Position numbers and translations under genes: made by a program
The notes under the pieces: model-generated
Told to the model about the DNA's origin: nothing
Databases searched by the model: none
Seen by the model: only the letters and a program-made list of their open reading frames with translations
Assembly (NCBI RefSeq): GCF_029839275.1
Contig: NZ_JAOCAH010000005.1
Span: forward strand, 241,355-305,354
Direction: 5' to 3'
From: Pseudomonas sp. GD03944
Lineage (GTDB): Bacteria; Pseudomonadota; Gammaproteobacteria; Pseudomonadales; Pseudomonadaceae
Length of the DNA: 64,000 nucleotides
Part shown: positions 8,785 to 17,197 of the stretch, piece by piece
How positions within the stretch are numbered: position 1 is the stretch's first letter
How the letters are laid out: every line of letters begins with the position of its first letter

Positions 8785-9641
8785 GCGAACAACCCCGGCA
8801 ATACCTGCTGCTCGACGGTGCGCAGATCGACAACCTGTTGGCTCAGCTCTATCAAATGGAAGCTGCTCCAGCTCTTCACAGGCTCTATCAGGGCACTCTT
8901 TACGACTCATTGGCCGATACTAGCCCGACCCTGATCGAGCTTTCGCCAGACAGCAGGCTGGAGGCTCACTTCACCGAGCATTGGCAGGCAAAGGCGGGAG
9001 TTTGGTTGCAAAGCGACACCAGTACGCAGGAACTGGTCGAGCACTTGCGCAGCCTAGTGCACGCTAGCATACAAGGCGTGACGGTATTACTGCGTTACTA
9101 CGACCCGAGAGTGATGCGCCATTGGCTGGTCGAACTTCCCAGCGAAGAGCGCGACCACCTGATGGGGCCAATTCAGCGAATTCGCCTTGCGCCTCGCAAT
9201 GTTGGTGACGAACCAATCGAGCTGCAACGCCAGATGTCGTCACCTGCTGCCCGCTATGACGATGTGCCCTGGCTGCACCTGAGTGACGATACAGTCGAAC
9301 GCCTGAACAAAGCCCATCTGGAAACCTTTGATGAACAGGTGTTGACCCATATCGATCTCTACTTCCCCAACTGCCATACGGGCCAGGCTAGTGCCGCCCG
9401 CCAGGCCTGGGCACAGAACTGCCGACTAAGTGCCAACGCCCACGGCTACGGCAGCGCTGATCAAGTCGTACAGTGGGCCAACCTGTGCGCCGTGCTGGGT
9501 GTGGACTTTCCACAAGCGCCAGCGCATCAGCCCTATCGACAGATACTCGATACTCCGCAGTTGAATCCCCAACAGCGCCTGGAGCGGCTGGCTCTGGAAC
9601 TGCAACGGCAACTGCTGACCGACAAGGAAGTCACCGCATGA
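8781..9641 (+). CDS. DUF4123 T6SS effector adaptor (chaperone)
   Basis: This 286-residue cytoplasmic protein is of the DUF4123 type, the adaptors that load a specific cargo effector on the VgrG tip. The N-terminal domain (about 10-140) has YLLLDGAQIDNLLAQLYQ and the RYYDPRVMRHWL segment, which corresponds to the conserved YDPRVL element of the family. The C-terminal part is helical and less conserved. ATGA overlaps on both sides (with vgrG at 8781 and with the effector at 9638) indicate translational coupling in the order VgrG, adaptor, effector, which is the usual arrangement. Confidence 0.92.
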   Translation: MSEQPRQYLLLDGAQIDNLLAQLYQMEAAPALHRLYQGTLYDSLADTSPTLIELSPDSRLEAHFTEHWQAKAGVWLQSDTSTQELVEHLRSLVHASIQGVTVLLRYYDPRVMRHWLVELPSEERDHLMGPIQRIRLAPRNVGDEPIELQRQMSSPAARYDDVPWLHLSDDTVERLNKAHLETFDEQVLTHIDLYFPNCHTGQASAARQAWAQNCRLSANAHGYGSADQVVQWANLCAVLGVDFPQAPAHQPYRQILDTPQLNPQQRLERLALELQRQLLTDKEVTA

Positions 9642-12600
9642 CGAATCAGAGCCAAGCGCTCAACCTGGCCGCGGCCAACAAGGCTGCACAACAGAATTTC
9701 CCCGCCGAAGACCTGGACAACGCGGTAAGCGCCTGCCCGGCCAGGCAGGCGGAAGTGTTCGTAGTGCCGGCGCGTTATGCCTTGAGTGAGGAAAAGGCCG
9801 AGCACCCCTCGGTGCAGCCGATTCGCCAGACGTTCAGCCACCCGATGGCGTTGCGCCGGTTGCGGCCCGGCTACCTGTACCTGTGGCAGGCCGAAGGCCC
9901 CCTGCAACGCTTCGCCGTAGCCGAGGATGGCCGCTTACAGGAGCAAGCGCTCAAGGATGGTCACAGCATACTTGCTCAGGGCACGCTGACGGGCCTCAAG
10001 CTGAACAAGGCACGGGGCGCCTGGATGATGCATGCCGAGCGGCCCTTGCCAGCAGAGCATTGTGAGGAGTTGAAAAGCCCGGGCGCTCGCCGCCGGCATA
10101 TGCGGCACCTCGACCTGCCGGGCGTTGCCCGTGAACTGACGGCGGAACACTGCCCACCGCTAAGCGAGGCCTCGCAACTGATCGCCGAGTTGCTGCCGGA
10201 AAGTTACGACAAAGCGCTGGCCGTCGAGCATGTCGAAAATAGCGAACAGCAGAAGCAAACACTCGATCAGGTCTACGCCACTATCGGCACCTTCGACACG
10301 GCGGAACAAAATGCGGCGGCAGCCGACGCCTGGTTGCGGCTCAAAGCCCAGCAGGACAAATGCAGTGCGGCAGCCGAGAGGCATCCCGATGCCGCCGATC
10401 AAAAACCCGGTGAATGGAGTACCGTTGCCTGGGACACATTTGGCTGTGAGGCTTGGCTCAACCTGGCTTGCAGCCAGGCAGGCGCTTTGCACGCCGTGCT
10501 GGCATGCCTGGATGATGACCTGGGAGCCCTGCGCGATCTCAACAATGAGCAGGGGCTGATCAATATCCGCCATGAGCAATGGAACCAGCAGAACGCCCAC
10601 AAGGGCATGATTGCCGGCTTCATCAACAGCCTGATCAACGAAGATGGCGCAGAGCTGAGCAGCCTCATCAACTATCGCTACAGGCCCGGTGAAGAGTTAC
10701 AACTGACGCCCGAAGAAGGCGACCAGTTGCTCAAGGCGCACAACGACCTGAAGCCGCTGCTCGATGAGGAAACCCGCATCAACCGCGAGCGCGGTCGGCA
10801 GTACAGCCACGCTCAAGCTGATGCAATGCTGCGCCTGGTGCATTACGACGAGCAACAGGTGCTGCTGCCGCCGCGCAGCTTCATACCGCCACACCTGCAC
10901 AACGAAATCCGTGCGGTAGTGATGGGCTACACCGCCGACAAGGCGCGCAACATAAGCGACAGTAGAAGCGGCGCGCAGGTGGCCGAGCGGGTACGCCTAG
11001 ATGCCATGCAACGCTGGATGGACGACGAAGCCGCGCCACACCATCGCTGGCTGGCTGAACGGCGCGACAGCCTGTTGCAAGACAGCGAAACCTTCCTGGC
11101 CGTGCATGGCAATAGCCTGTGGTACGCCGATTATGACGACTCCGAGCACTGCGACTGGCTGAGCCACCTCAGCCTGGCGAGCCTGAGCGAGCTGTGCAGC
11201 AGCGGGCCGGGCATACAGGTGGCCGTCAACCTGCTGCGCTCACCCTCGCCGGAACGCCCCTTCAGCCTGCTGAGCAATGGCTTCAGCCCTGAATTGCTGG
11301 ACTTGTCCGAACGCTCGGACGAGATCACGGCGGCGCTGACCAGCCAGAACCAGGCAGCCGTCGGGCAGTTGCTGGGTGCCCTGGTCAGCCAGGGCAAGCT
11401 TGCCTGGCTCAGTGAACTGGGCGGCGCCGATGGCCATGACTGGAACAGGGCCATTTCCCGCCTGGCTGCTGCGTTCGGCACCCTGGAGCTGGAGCACCTG
11501 AACAGCACGGCCAGTACGCCGAACCTGATCGCACGCTTCCCCCTGCCACTGCAAGGCCTGCTGCTGGTCGTGCGCTGGAGTTCCGGCGTGGTGATCAAAG
11601 GCGGCCAGCTCGGCTTCAGCCTCAGTGGCGCCGTGGGCCAGCGCCTGTGGGACTGGAGCCAGGAGGCAGGGCGACAACTTCAAAGAGGCCTGGCGCCGAA
11701 CGTTGCCGCCGTCCGCAGCCTCAACACCTTGGGCGGTGTGCTACCGCTGACCGCCCTGTTGCTGCATATGAACAACCTGGCGCAGCTTGATCAGCGCGAC
11801 CAGGGGCGGGAGATGGATACTGTTCGCGATTGGGAGCATACAGCGGAAAGTTTAAAAGTCGGAGCCGCGCTATCAGCTGTGATTGGAGCAAGTTGGGAGG
11901 CTACCGGCCAGAAAGCGGTTAGCGTGACATTGTTCAATCAAGCCTTGCAGGCTCCTATTGTTACTCTGTTTGCGTTCACTACAGGTGCATTGGCTGCCGT
12001 TGCAGCCTTCGCTGACATCGCCAAGCTCGCAGCCGAAATGCAGAAAGAGGATGCTTACTGGAGTGGCGATCACTGGGCGCGCCTGGGTCACGATGGCGCC
12101 GTGCTCGGCTTGATGGCCACCCAGACCGGTCTAGGTGGCTACGCCACCTATATGGCCCTGAGCAATCGCTGGACCATTGGCGAGGCGATCAAATGGTTCA
12201 GCCTGCGCATCGTGCCGGTGAACTGGCTGATTCTGATCGTCGAGGGGCTGTATCTGGTCTGGAACTACTTCAAGGACAGCGAGCTGCAGCAGTTCCTCGA
12301 ACAATGCTGCTGGGGCAATGCGCGCCGTTGGGACGACAGCCCCGAACAGGCCAGCGCCGAGCTGCAAACCCTGATCGATCTGCTGTTCAAGCCCCGGCTG
12401 CAGGCCACAGGGCTGCTGACCAGCCGCCACTCGGGTGGCAGCGACCACAGCATCGTCATCGGCAGCAAGACCGACAGTCTGCAACTCTACCTGCCCGGCG
12501 CCGAGCCAAGCCGCACCCAGTTGCACCTGCGCCTGGCCGCCATCAACGCCGCTGGCACGCCTACCGACTGCACCCGCCAATGGCTGACCACTGTGCAAAG

Positions 12601-12892
12601 TCAGTGGCTGCCTATCCACCAGGGCATGGGCTTGCGCCTGAGCGGCAAGCTGCCGACCCAGCCAGAGGGCGGCTACTGGCAGTTGCAGGTGGTCTACCAC
12701 AGCCCCCTGGCCATGCTGACCGGCACCCTCACCCCCCGCCAACTGTTAGTCGGTGGCGCCCAGGGCATGCGCTATATCATCCGAGGCACCACCATCACCG
12801 AACATGGCAGCAGCGATGGCCCGCTTATCAGCGACCGCCTCCCCGCCGTTGAGGTCGAACGGACAGTATTAACTCCCGAGGATCAGCAATGA
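9638..12892 (+). CDS. VasX-like pore-forming T6SS effector
   Basis: This 1084-residue protein is the probable toxic cargo of the preceding VgrG and adaptor. The N-terminal 30-190 region resembles the N-terminus shared by VasX-type toxins, with the LRRLRPGYLYLW motif at 72-83. A long helical middle follows. Several hydrophobic segments lie in the second half, near residues 636-655, 697-712, 774-796, 821-838 and 856-876, suggesting membrane insertion and pore formation as for colicins. A soluble C-terminal domain covers about 930-1084. Its last 97 residues have a displaced homologue at 13858-14153. The stop overlaps the next gene's start. Toxicity and target are inferred from family and context. 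Confidence 0.88.
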   Translation: MTNQSQALNLAAANKAAQQNFPAEDLDNAVSACPARQAEVFVVPARYALSEEKAEHPSVQPIRQTFSHPMALRRLRPGYLYLWQAEGPLQRFAVAEDGRLQEQALKDGHSILAQGTLTGLKLNKARGAWMMHAERPLPAEHCEELKSPGARRRHMRHLDLPGVARELTAEHCPPLSEASQLIAELLPESYDKALAVEHVENSEQQKQTLDQVYATIGTFDTAEQNAAAADAWLRLKAQQDKCSAAAERHPDAADQKPGEWSTVAWDTFGCEAWLNLACSQAGALHAVLACLDDDLGALRDLNNEQGLINIRHEQWNQQNAHKGMIAGFINSLINEDGAELSSLINYRYRPGEELQLTPEEGDQLLKAHNDLKPLLDEETRINRERGRQYSHAQADAMLRLVHYDEQQVLLPPRSFIPPHLHNEIRAVVMGYTADKARNISDSRSGAQVAERVRLDAMQRWMDDEAAPHHRWLAERRDSLLQDSETFLAVHGNSLWYADYDDSEHCDWLSHLSLASLSELCSSGPGIQVAVNLLRSPSPERPFSLLSNGFSPELLDLSERSDEITAALTSQNQAAVGQLLGALVSQGKLAWLSELGGADGHDWNRAISRLAAAFGTLELEHLNSTASTPNLIARFPLPLQGLLLVVRWSSGVVIKGGQLGFSLSGAVGQRLWDWSQEAGRQLQRGLAPNVAAVRSLNTLGGVLPLTALLLHMNNLAQLDQRDQGREMDTVRDWEHTAESLKVGAALSAVIGASWEATGQKAVSVTLFNQALQAPIVTLFAFTTGALAAVAAFADIAKLAAEMQKEDAYWSGDHWARLGHDGAVLGLMATQTGLGGYATYMALSNRWTIGEAIKWFSLRIVPVNWLILIVEGLYLVWNYFKDSELQQFLEQCCWGNARRWDDSPEQASAELQTLIDLLFKPRLQATGLLTSRHSGGSDHSIVIGSKTDSLQLYLPGAEPSRTQLHLRLAAINAAGTPTDCTRQWLTTVQSQWLPIHQGMGLRLSGKLPTQPEGGYWQLQVVYHSPLAMLTGTLTPRQLLVGGAQGMRYIIRGTTITEHGSSDGPLISDRLPAVEVERTVLTPEDQQ

Positions 12893-13857
12893 ACGCACAG
12901 GCCGGCGATATCGAACGCGGCGTTCTGCGCCAGCAGGAGCATCTGGCTCCTTTGCCAATTCCAACCGGGCAGCCCCCCCAAGACCTGATGAATATCATCT
13001 GGCGCAAGAACCCGGTCTATCTGGATATCGGTAGTTTCGCCATGGGGGGGGGGTTTATGACTCTTCATTTAGGAACTCTCCTATTCGTTTCAATTGGCAT
13101 CTGGTTCGCTTCAAAAGGTCAAATTTGGGTAACTCTCGCATTCATTGCGTTTTTCTCAGCTCTGATGGGCACACTCTGGTATCTGTTTATCAAGCAATGG
13201 CGCAAACCACTGACACCGCCCCTGCGCTTCAACCGCCAGCGACGCGAGGTCTGCGTAACCGAGCCTGACGGCAACTACTGGTTCGTGCCCTGGGAGCGTG
13301 TGCATGCCGTCTCGCCCAGCGCCCTCAGCCTGAACACAGGCGGCGCCAGCAAGCAGGGTGCACTTATCCTCTGGTTGCCCCTCGAGGGGCAGGAGCATGA
13401 GGCCTATGCGGAGAACAAACCGGGCTGGGTGATGATGCTCAATACCGGCGGTGGCACTAGCTCCATGGCACAGTGGGAATGCATTCGCAGTTTTATGGAA
13501 ATCGGCCCGGAGGCGGTGCCTGATACCACCCGTGAAGGCGCCTATGAGAAGGTTCAGAGCGGTGGCTACCTGGGGGCATGGATCGAGGCGTTCAAGCAGT
13601 TGTTCCGCGAGCTGAAGCAAGGCCGGTTCGGTGCTGCCTGCATGACCTTTCTCGGTCTGACCATTTTCGGTTTGCCCTGGATCGCGGTACTGATGATCCG
13701 AAAACTCGCCAATATCCCCGACCTCACCGCTCCCGAAGCGATGGAATGGTCAAAACCCTTGCCACCCGAGCAATGGGCCAAGCGTTCCCCGGAACTGGAG
13801 CGCGCCATCGCCAAGCGAGAGGCTGAGCTGGCGGAAGGTGCGGGCAGGGCTGCCTGA
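12889..13857 (+). CDS. DUF6708-like membrane protein, probable immunity (copy 1)
   Basis: This 322-residue protein probably protects the producer's inner membrane from the adjacent pore-forming effector. Two transmembrane segments lie near residues 54-74 and 79-102, followed by a soluble domain (RFNRQRREVCV, then YWFVPWERVHAV, then MAQWECIRSFMEIGPEAVPD) and a third hydrophobic stretch near 245-268. The C-terminus is charged (PELERAIAKREAELAE). I recognise it as DUF6708-like. It overlaps the effector stop by 4 bp. A run of ten G lies at 13044-13053 inside codons 52-55, just before the first membrane segment. The immunity role is inferred from position and membrane location. Confidence 0.8.
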   Translation: MNAQAGDIERGVLRQQEHLAPLPIPTGQPPQDLMNIIWRKNPVYLDIGSFAMGGGFMTLHLGTLLFVSIGIWFASKGQIWVTLAFIAFFSALMGTLWYLFIKQWRKPLTPPLRFNRQRREVCVTEPDGNYWFVPWERVHAVSPSALSLNTGGASKQGALILWLPLEGQEHEAYAENKPGWVMMLNTGGGTSSMAQWECIRSFMEIGPEAVPDTTREGAYEKVQSGGYLGAWIEAFKQLFRELKQGRFGAACMTFLGLTIFGLPWIAVLMIRKLANIPDLTAPEAMEWSKPLPPEQWAKRSPELERAIAKREAELAEGAGRAA

Positions 13858-14153
13858 GTGCGGACTGGATACCCGCCGACCAAGGCCAGGGTCTGTTGCT
13901 GACCGGGCGCTTTGTCCGCCCCGTATCGCGACTGGAGATACAGGTGGGTTACCACAGCCCACTGCCCCTGCTCAGCGGCTCGCAAGGCGACGATGCCATC
14001 ATCGGCGGCCCACGAGGCATACGTTTCGCCATTGCCTCGGACGGCCTGGTAACACCGCTCTACGCCGATGACCCCACACCCCGTCTAGAGGCTTGTGAGT
14101 TGGTCACCCTGACGCCAGAGCAGCTGCCCCCCAAGGACAACAGCACGCGATGA
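13858..14153 (+). pseudogene. Displaced C-terminus of a second VasX-like effector
   Basis: Right after the stop of DUF6708 copy 1, an open frame without a normal start reads DWIPADQGQGLLLTGRF, then VGYHSPLPLLSGSQGDDAI, and ends TPEQLPPKDNSTR. It aligns end to end with the last 97 residues of the effector at 9638-12892 (QWLPIHQGMGLRLSGKL, then VVYHSPLAMLTGTL, ending TPEDQQ). Only a TTG at 13896 could start it. It therefore looks like an orphan effector tail left by recombination, still joined by an ATGA overlap to its own DUF6708 gene at 14150. Confidence 0.8.
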
Positions 14154-15092
14154 GTGATTTACCCGAAGCCGACACGAACCGATCCGGCCCCCTCTGGCAG
14201 GACGATTACCTCGCCCCACCGGCCATCCCCACAGGCGAAAAACCGTCTGATGTGCTGAATGTTATTTGGCGCAAGAACGACGTCTTTATCGATATCGGGT
14301 CGTGGGCGTTGGGATCGGCTGTGATGGTGCTGTGGTTAGGGTTTATTACAGCGATCTTTATTATCTGGATTGGGTGGGGCCTAGCCGCGCAAGAGTTGCT
14401 GATTGGCTTTGGAATAATACTCGGCATTCCGATCATGATTTTGCTTTACGGCCTCACAAAACCAGTCCCCCCTCCCATTCGTTTCAATCGCCAACGCCGC
14501 GAAGTCTGCGTTCCACAAAAGGATGGCGTTTATTGGTTCGTACCTTGGGAATCGGTGAAGGCTGTCGGTACGGCGGTTTCATCAGTCGGTCAGCATGGCC
14601 GTTCGACTCAAGGCCTGCTGATCATTGGCTTTCCCAATCCGCACTGGGACGGCAATTCCAGCGAGAACAAGGAATATTCCCTGGCACTGAGCTGTGGTGG
14701 CGGAAGGACTGCGATGGTCATGTGGGAATGCATCCGCAGTTATATGGAGGCAGGGCCAGATGCAGTTCCTGACTGCACTTACGATGAAACGAAGCGCCAG
14801 GGTTTTCTCTTAGTGCTGTGGATGACTCTGAAGCAGGTTGGAAGCAAGCTAAGAGGGGGGGATGTCCCCGGAGTCCTTTACGATCTGTTCTTCATTGTCT
14901 GCCTGGGCGCGCCTTTGGCCGTTTACCTCCAGGTTCAAAAACTGGCCCCCCCCTCCCGACCTGAGCGCCCCCGAAATCATTGAATGGTCGCAACCCTTGC
15001 CGCCGGAGCAATGGGCCAAGCGCTCGCCTGAGCTGGAACGCGCCATTGCCAAACGCGAGGCTGAACTGACCAGCGAGCGGGCTGCCGTATGA
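14150..15092 (+). pseudogene. DUF6708-like immunity protein (copy 2), frameshifted at a C8 tract
   Basis: This paralogue of the 12889-13857 gene shares VIWRKNDVFIDIGSWALG, RFNRQRREVCV, YWFVPWESVKAV and MWECIRSYMEAGPDAVPD, with membrane segments near residues 57-75 and 78-100. In the annotated frame it stops at 14983 after KLAPPSRPERPRNH. The expected ending (PDLSAPEIIEWSQPLPPEQW, then PELERAIAKREAEL) continues in another frame to 15092. The frames meet at eight C's, 14946-14953; seven would restore the gene. It could be a true mutation, a phase-variable tract or a sequencing error. The start overlaps the displaced effector tail by 4 bp. Confidence 0.8.
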
Positions 15093-15157
15093 ATCAAGCC
15101 GAAGCCTGCACCATGTAATAGCCAGCGTGAGGACCGCGACTTCCTTACCATGAAGTC

Positions 15158-15433
15158 ATGATCAGCTTCGAGGGACACAAGGAATGGACGCAAAAGACCG
15201 TGCTGTTCGCTTTAGCCAGCCGCTGCATTCCACTGGTCTGGAGCGACGAAGACACCATCACCTTCGACTTGGATAACGGCACCCGCTCAGTCCCGGAGCC
15301 GGATGGCAGCGTGCGCCTGCGCCGCGCTTACCATGACGACGGACTCAGCACGCTGACACGCGTGGAGGGCAGACTGACTTATCAGCCTATTGAGAACCTC
15401 TACCTGCCACCCATCGATATCAAGTTGAGTTGA
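15158..15433 (+). CDS. Hypothetical protein (91 aa) in the immunity array
   Basis: This small soluble protein begins MISFEGHKEWTQKTVLFALA and is rich in acidic residues and beta-type segments (DTITFDLDNGTRSVPEPDGS). It ends three bases before the third DUF6708-like gene, so the two are probably cotranscribed. It does not align by eye with the effector tails. It could be a small immunity or accessory protein, or the remnant of another displaced effector C-terminus. A nine-codon reading at 15089 ends before it and is not counted as a gene. Confidence 0.5.
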   Translation: MISFEGHKEWTQKTVLFALASRCIPLVWSDEDTITFDLDNGTRSVPEPDGSVRLRRAYHDDGLSTLTRVEGRLTYQPIENLYLPPIDIKLS

Positions 15434-15436
15434 GCC

Positions 15437-16393
15437 ATGACCGAAACAACCGCACCGCACCCCTTTGCCCAGCGCTTGCAAGGCAGCCCGGAGAGCTGCT
15501 TGCTCCGTGCCGACCAATCAACGGGCGCGGAGCTGCTGTGCATCCCCGAAGTCGAGGAACAAACCCAGCATTACCTGGTAATCGAGCACGGCGATAGCGC
15601 GGATCGCGGAATGTTGACCGGTGCCTTGGGGGGAGGGCTAGGATTTTTTAGCCTTGCAATGGGGCTTATGGCTTATGCAGATCGTGATATGGAATGGGTG
15701 CTTTACTGTTTATTGATTGCTCTAGCCGCTTTTATCCTTCCCTTTCTCTGGGAAGTTCTGCGCCCCATACCACTGCCCATTCTGCTCAATCGCCGCACCC
15801 GCGAGCTTTACTTCGAGCAGGACGGCGAGCTGTACCACACGCCTTGGGATGGGATCGCTGCGGCCGCCTACAGCTTTGCCACCATTGGCCCCTATACCGC
15901 CGGCATGCGCCACGCGGCCCTTGAAGCGCTGCTACATCGCTATGGCCATCCTCAGGAGCAGGTGGTGATCAACCTGGGCAGTCCCATTAGCAAAAGTCTG
16001 GACATGCAGCTGGGCTTCTGGGAGTACCTGCGTACTTATATGGACAAAGGCCCCTGGTTTGACGAACAGGGTAATCACAGTGAATCGGATGCGTTTATTC
16101 AGAGCCTGCTGGAGGGACGTAAAAGCAAAGGGCAATGGTCCCGCCTACATTGGGGACGGTTGATAGAGGAGTACCGAGAGAACAATGGCCGTAATTTTCT
16201 TACTTTCTCCCGCGTCATGATGTTGCTATGTAGCTTGCTTTTAGCACCGCTCAATACCCTGCAAAACTTCACATACACTATCGCCAAGCGTCGTGCCCGT
16301 AACCAATGGCCGGCACTGGTAAAAGAGCGCCCGCGCCCGAACGGTCCGAATAGTCGGCTGGTTGATCTGGAACGGGAGCAAAGGCTGGTATGA
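15437..16393 (+). CDS. DUF6708-like membrane protein, probable immunity (copy 3, diverged)
   Basis: This 318-residue protein is a distant paralogue of copies 1 and 2. Two membrane segments lie near residues 62-80 and 87-105, and LNRRTRELYFEQDGELYHTP followed by WDGI corresponds to the RFNRQRREVCV...WFVPWE block. LGFWEYLRTYMDKGPWFDE matches WECIRSFMEIGPEAVPD. It has its own N-terminus (HPFAQRLQGSPESC) and C-terminus, with a hydrophobic stretch near 255-275. Divergence suggests it serves a different effector variant. The stop overlaps the following fragment, whose first residues repeat HPFAQRLQG. Confidence 0.7.
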   Translation: MTETTAPHPFAQRLQGSPESCLLRADQSTGAELLCIPEVEEQTQHYLVIEHGDSADRGMLTGALGGGLGFFSLAMGLMAYADRDMEWVLYCLLIALAAFILPFLWEVLRPIPLPILLNRRTRELYFEQDGELYHTPWDGIAAAAYSFATIGPYTAGMRHAALEALLHRYGHPQEQVVINLGSPISKSLDMQLGFWEYLRTYMDKGPWFDEQGNHSESDAFIQSLLEGRKSKGQWSRLHWGRLIEEYRENNGRNFLTFSRVMMLLCSLLLAPLNTLQNFTYTIAKRRARNQWPALVKERPRPNGPNSRLVDLEREQRLV

Positions 16394-16586
16394 AGCAAGC
16401 CACTGTTCACCCCTTCGCCCAACGCCTGCAAGGCAACCCAGACATAAAGAAAGTCCCCACCATCGGCAGCGCTTCGCCTTTTTGATATTCGCGACATTAG
16501 CTTGGTGGGGCACACTGCAGCCTTTGGCTAGCGGTGAAGAGCTGCAAGAGGCATTGCAAATGCACAATCTGATCAACGATGAGTGA
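16390..16586 (+). pseudogene. Degenerate immunity-gene fragment
   Basis: An ATG overlapping the previous stop opens MKQATVHPFAQRLQGNPDIK, which copies the N-terminus of the 15437 gene (HPFAQRLQGSP) and then hits a stop at 16483. In another frame a hydrophobic segment (FAFLIFATLAWWGTLQPLAS) continues to a stop at 16586, overlapping the next gene. This reads as the start of a fourth DUF6708-like copy joined to the end of an unrelated small membrane protein, that is, a recombination scar. Confidence 0.6.
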
Positions 16587-17061
16587 CGCCTCGCTATTGG
16601 AGCGAACTCTGGTGTTCAGTTGGGTATCCCTGTTCGTAGCGGGAGGCTTCAACGGTATCTACCTCCGCTTCCACGGTATTCGCCGCTTCGATCGATACTT
16701 CTCAACGCTGCCGGATTTCGAGCAGGAGTCATACAGCCCGTTCGACCGTTTCTGCCGGATGCATCGCTACAGTTTTCTCTACACCCTGGGCCTGAGCCGT
16801 TCGACCATCAGCAGCTCCCTGGCCGTGTGGCTGTACTTCACGTGCTTCAGCCTGACCGTCTTCTGGATCAGCATGGTGATCGGCCAACTCAAGATTCACT
16901 TCGGTTTCAATCCACTGGCCCGAGCGCGTCCACAGGGGTGCCAGGCCACCTGGCACAACGGCTCTATCACCCCTTCCCTACCCCGCCAATACCCCACCTT
17001 GAAGCCTCTCCCCCACAGCACATTCACCCTCTCCAACCCTCATATACATATTCCCAAATAG
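16579..17061 (+). CDS. Small membrane protein of unknown function, C-terminus possibly truncated
   Basis: The first 115 residues look like a real protein: an N-terminal hydrophobic segment (TLVFSWVSLFVAGGF), a charged middle (RRFDRYFSTLPDFEQES), and a second membrane helix near 75-102 (SLAVWLYFTCFSLTVFWISM). From about residue 115 the translation becomes proline-rich and irregular (PLPHSTFTLSNPHIHIPK), so the natural end may have been lost at about 16920. The start overlaps the preceding fragment by 8 bp. It closes the vgrG island; I do not recognise the family. Confidence 0.45.
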   Translation: MSDASLLERTLVFSWVSLFVAGGFNGIYLRFHGIRRFDRYFSTLPDFEQESYSPFDRFCRMHRYSFLYTLGLSRSTISSSLAVWLYFTCFSLTVFWISMVIGQLKIHFGFNPLARARPQGCQATWHNGSITPSLPRQYPTLKPLPHSTFTLSNPHIHIPK

Positions 17062-17197
17062 TATTTGTTAGCTGTTTTTTAGATCGATTAACTTGCTTCC
17101 ACCGGATCACCGGACTTCTGATTGAACCCCCGATTTTTCGTCCGTGATCCGGCCCTCCTGCGTTTGCAGCCGGCCGGCTGTCCAGGAGTGTCACGTC

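Noticed and set aside
6940..8910. Minus-strand open frame of 656 codons opposite vgrG
   Set aside because: Composition biased toward A, V, G; vgrG on the plus strand has all its domains.
9473..9637. Upstream extension of the effector frame (start at 9473)
   Set aside because: It overlaps the adaptor gene by 169 bp; the ATG at 9638 with the ATGA overlap fits operon coupling and the family N-terminus.
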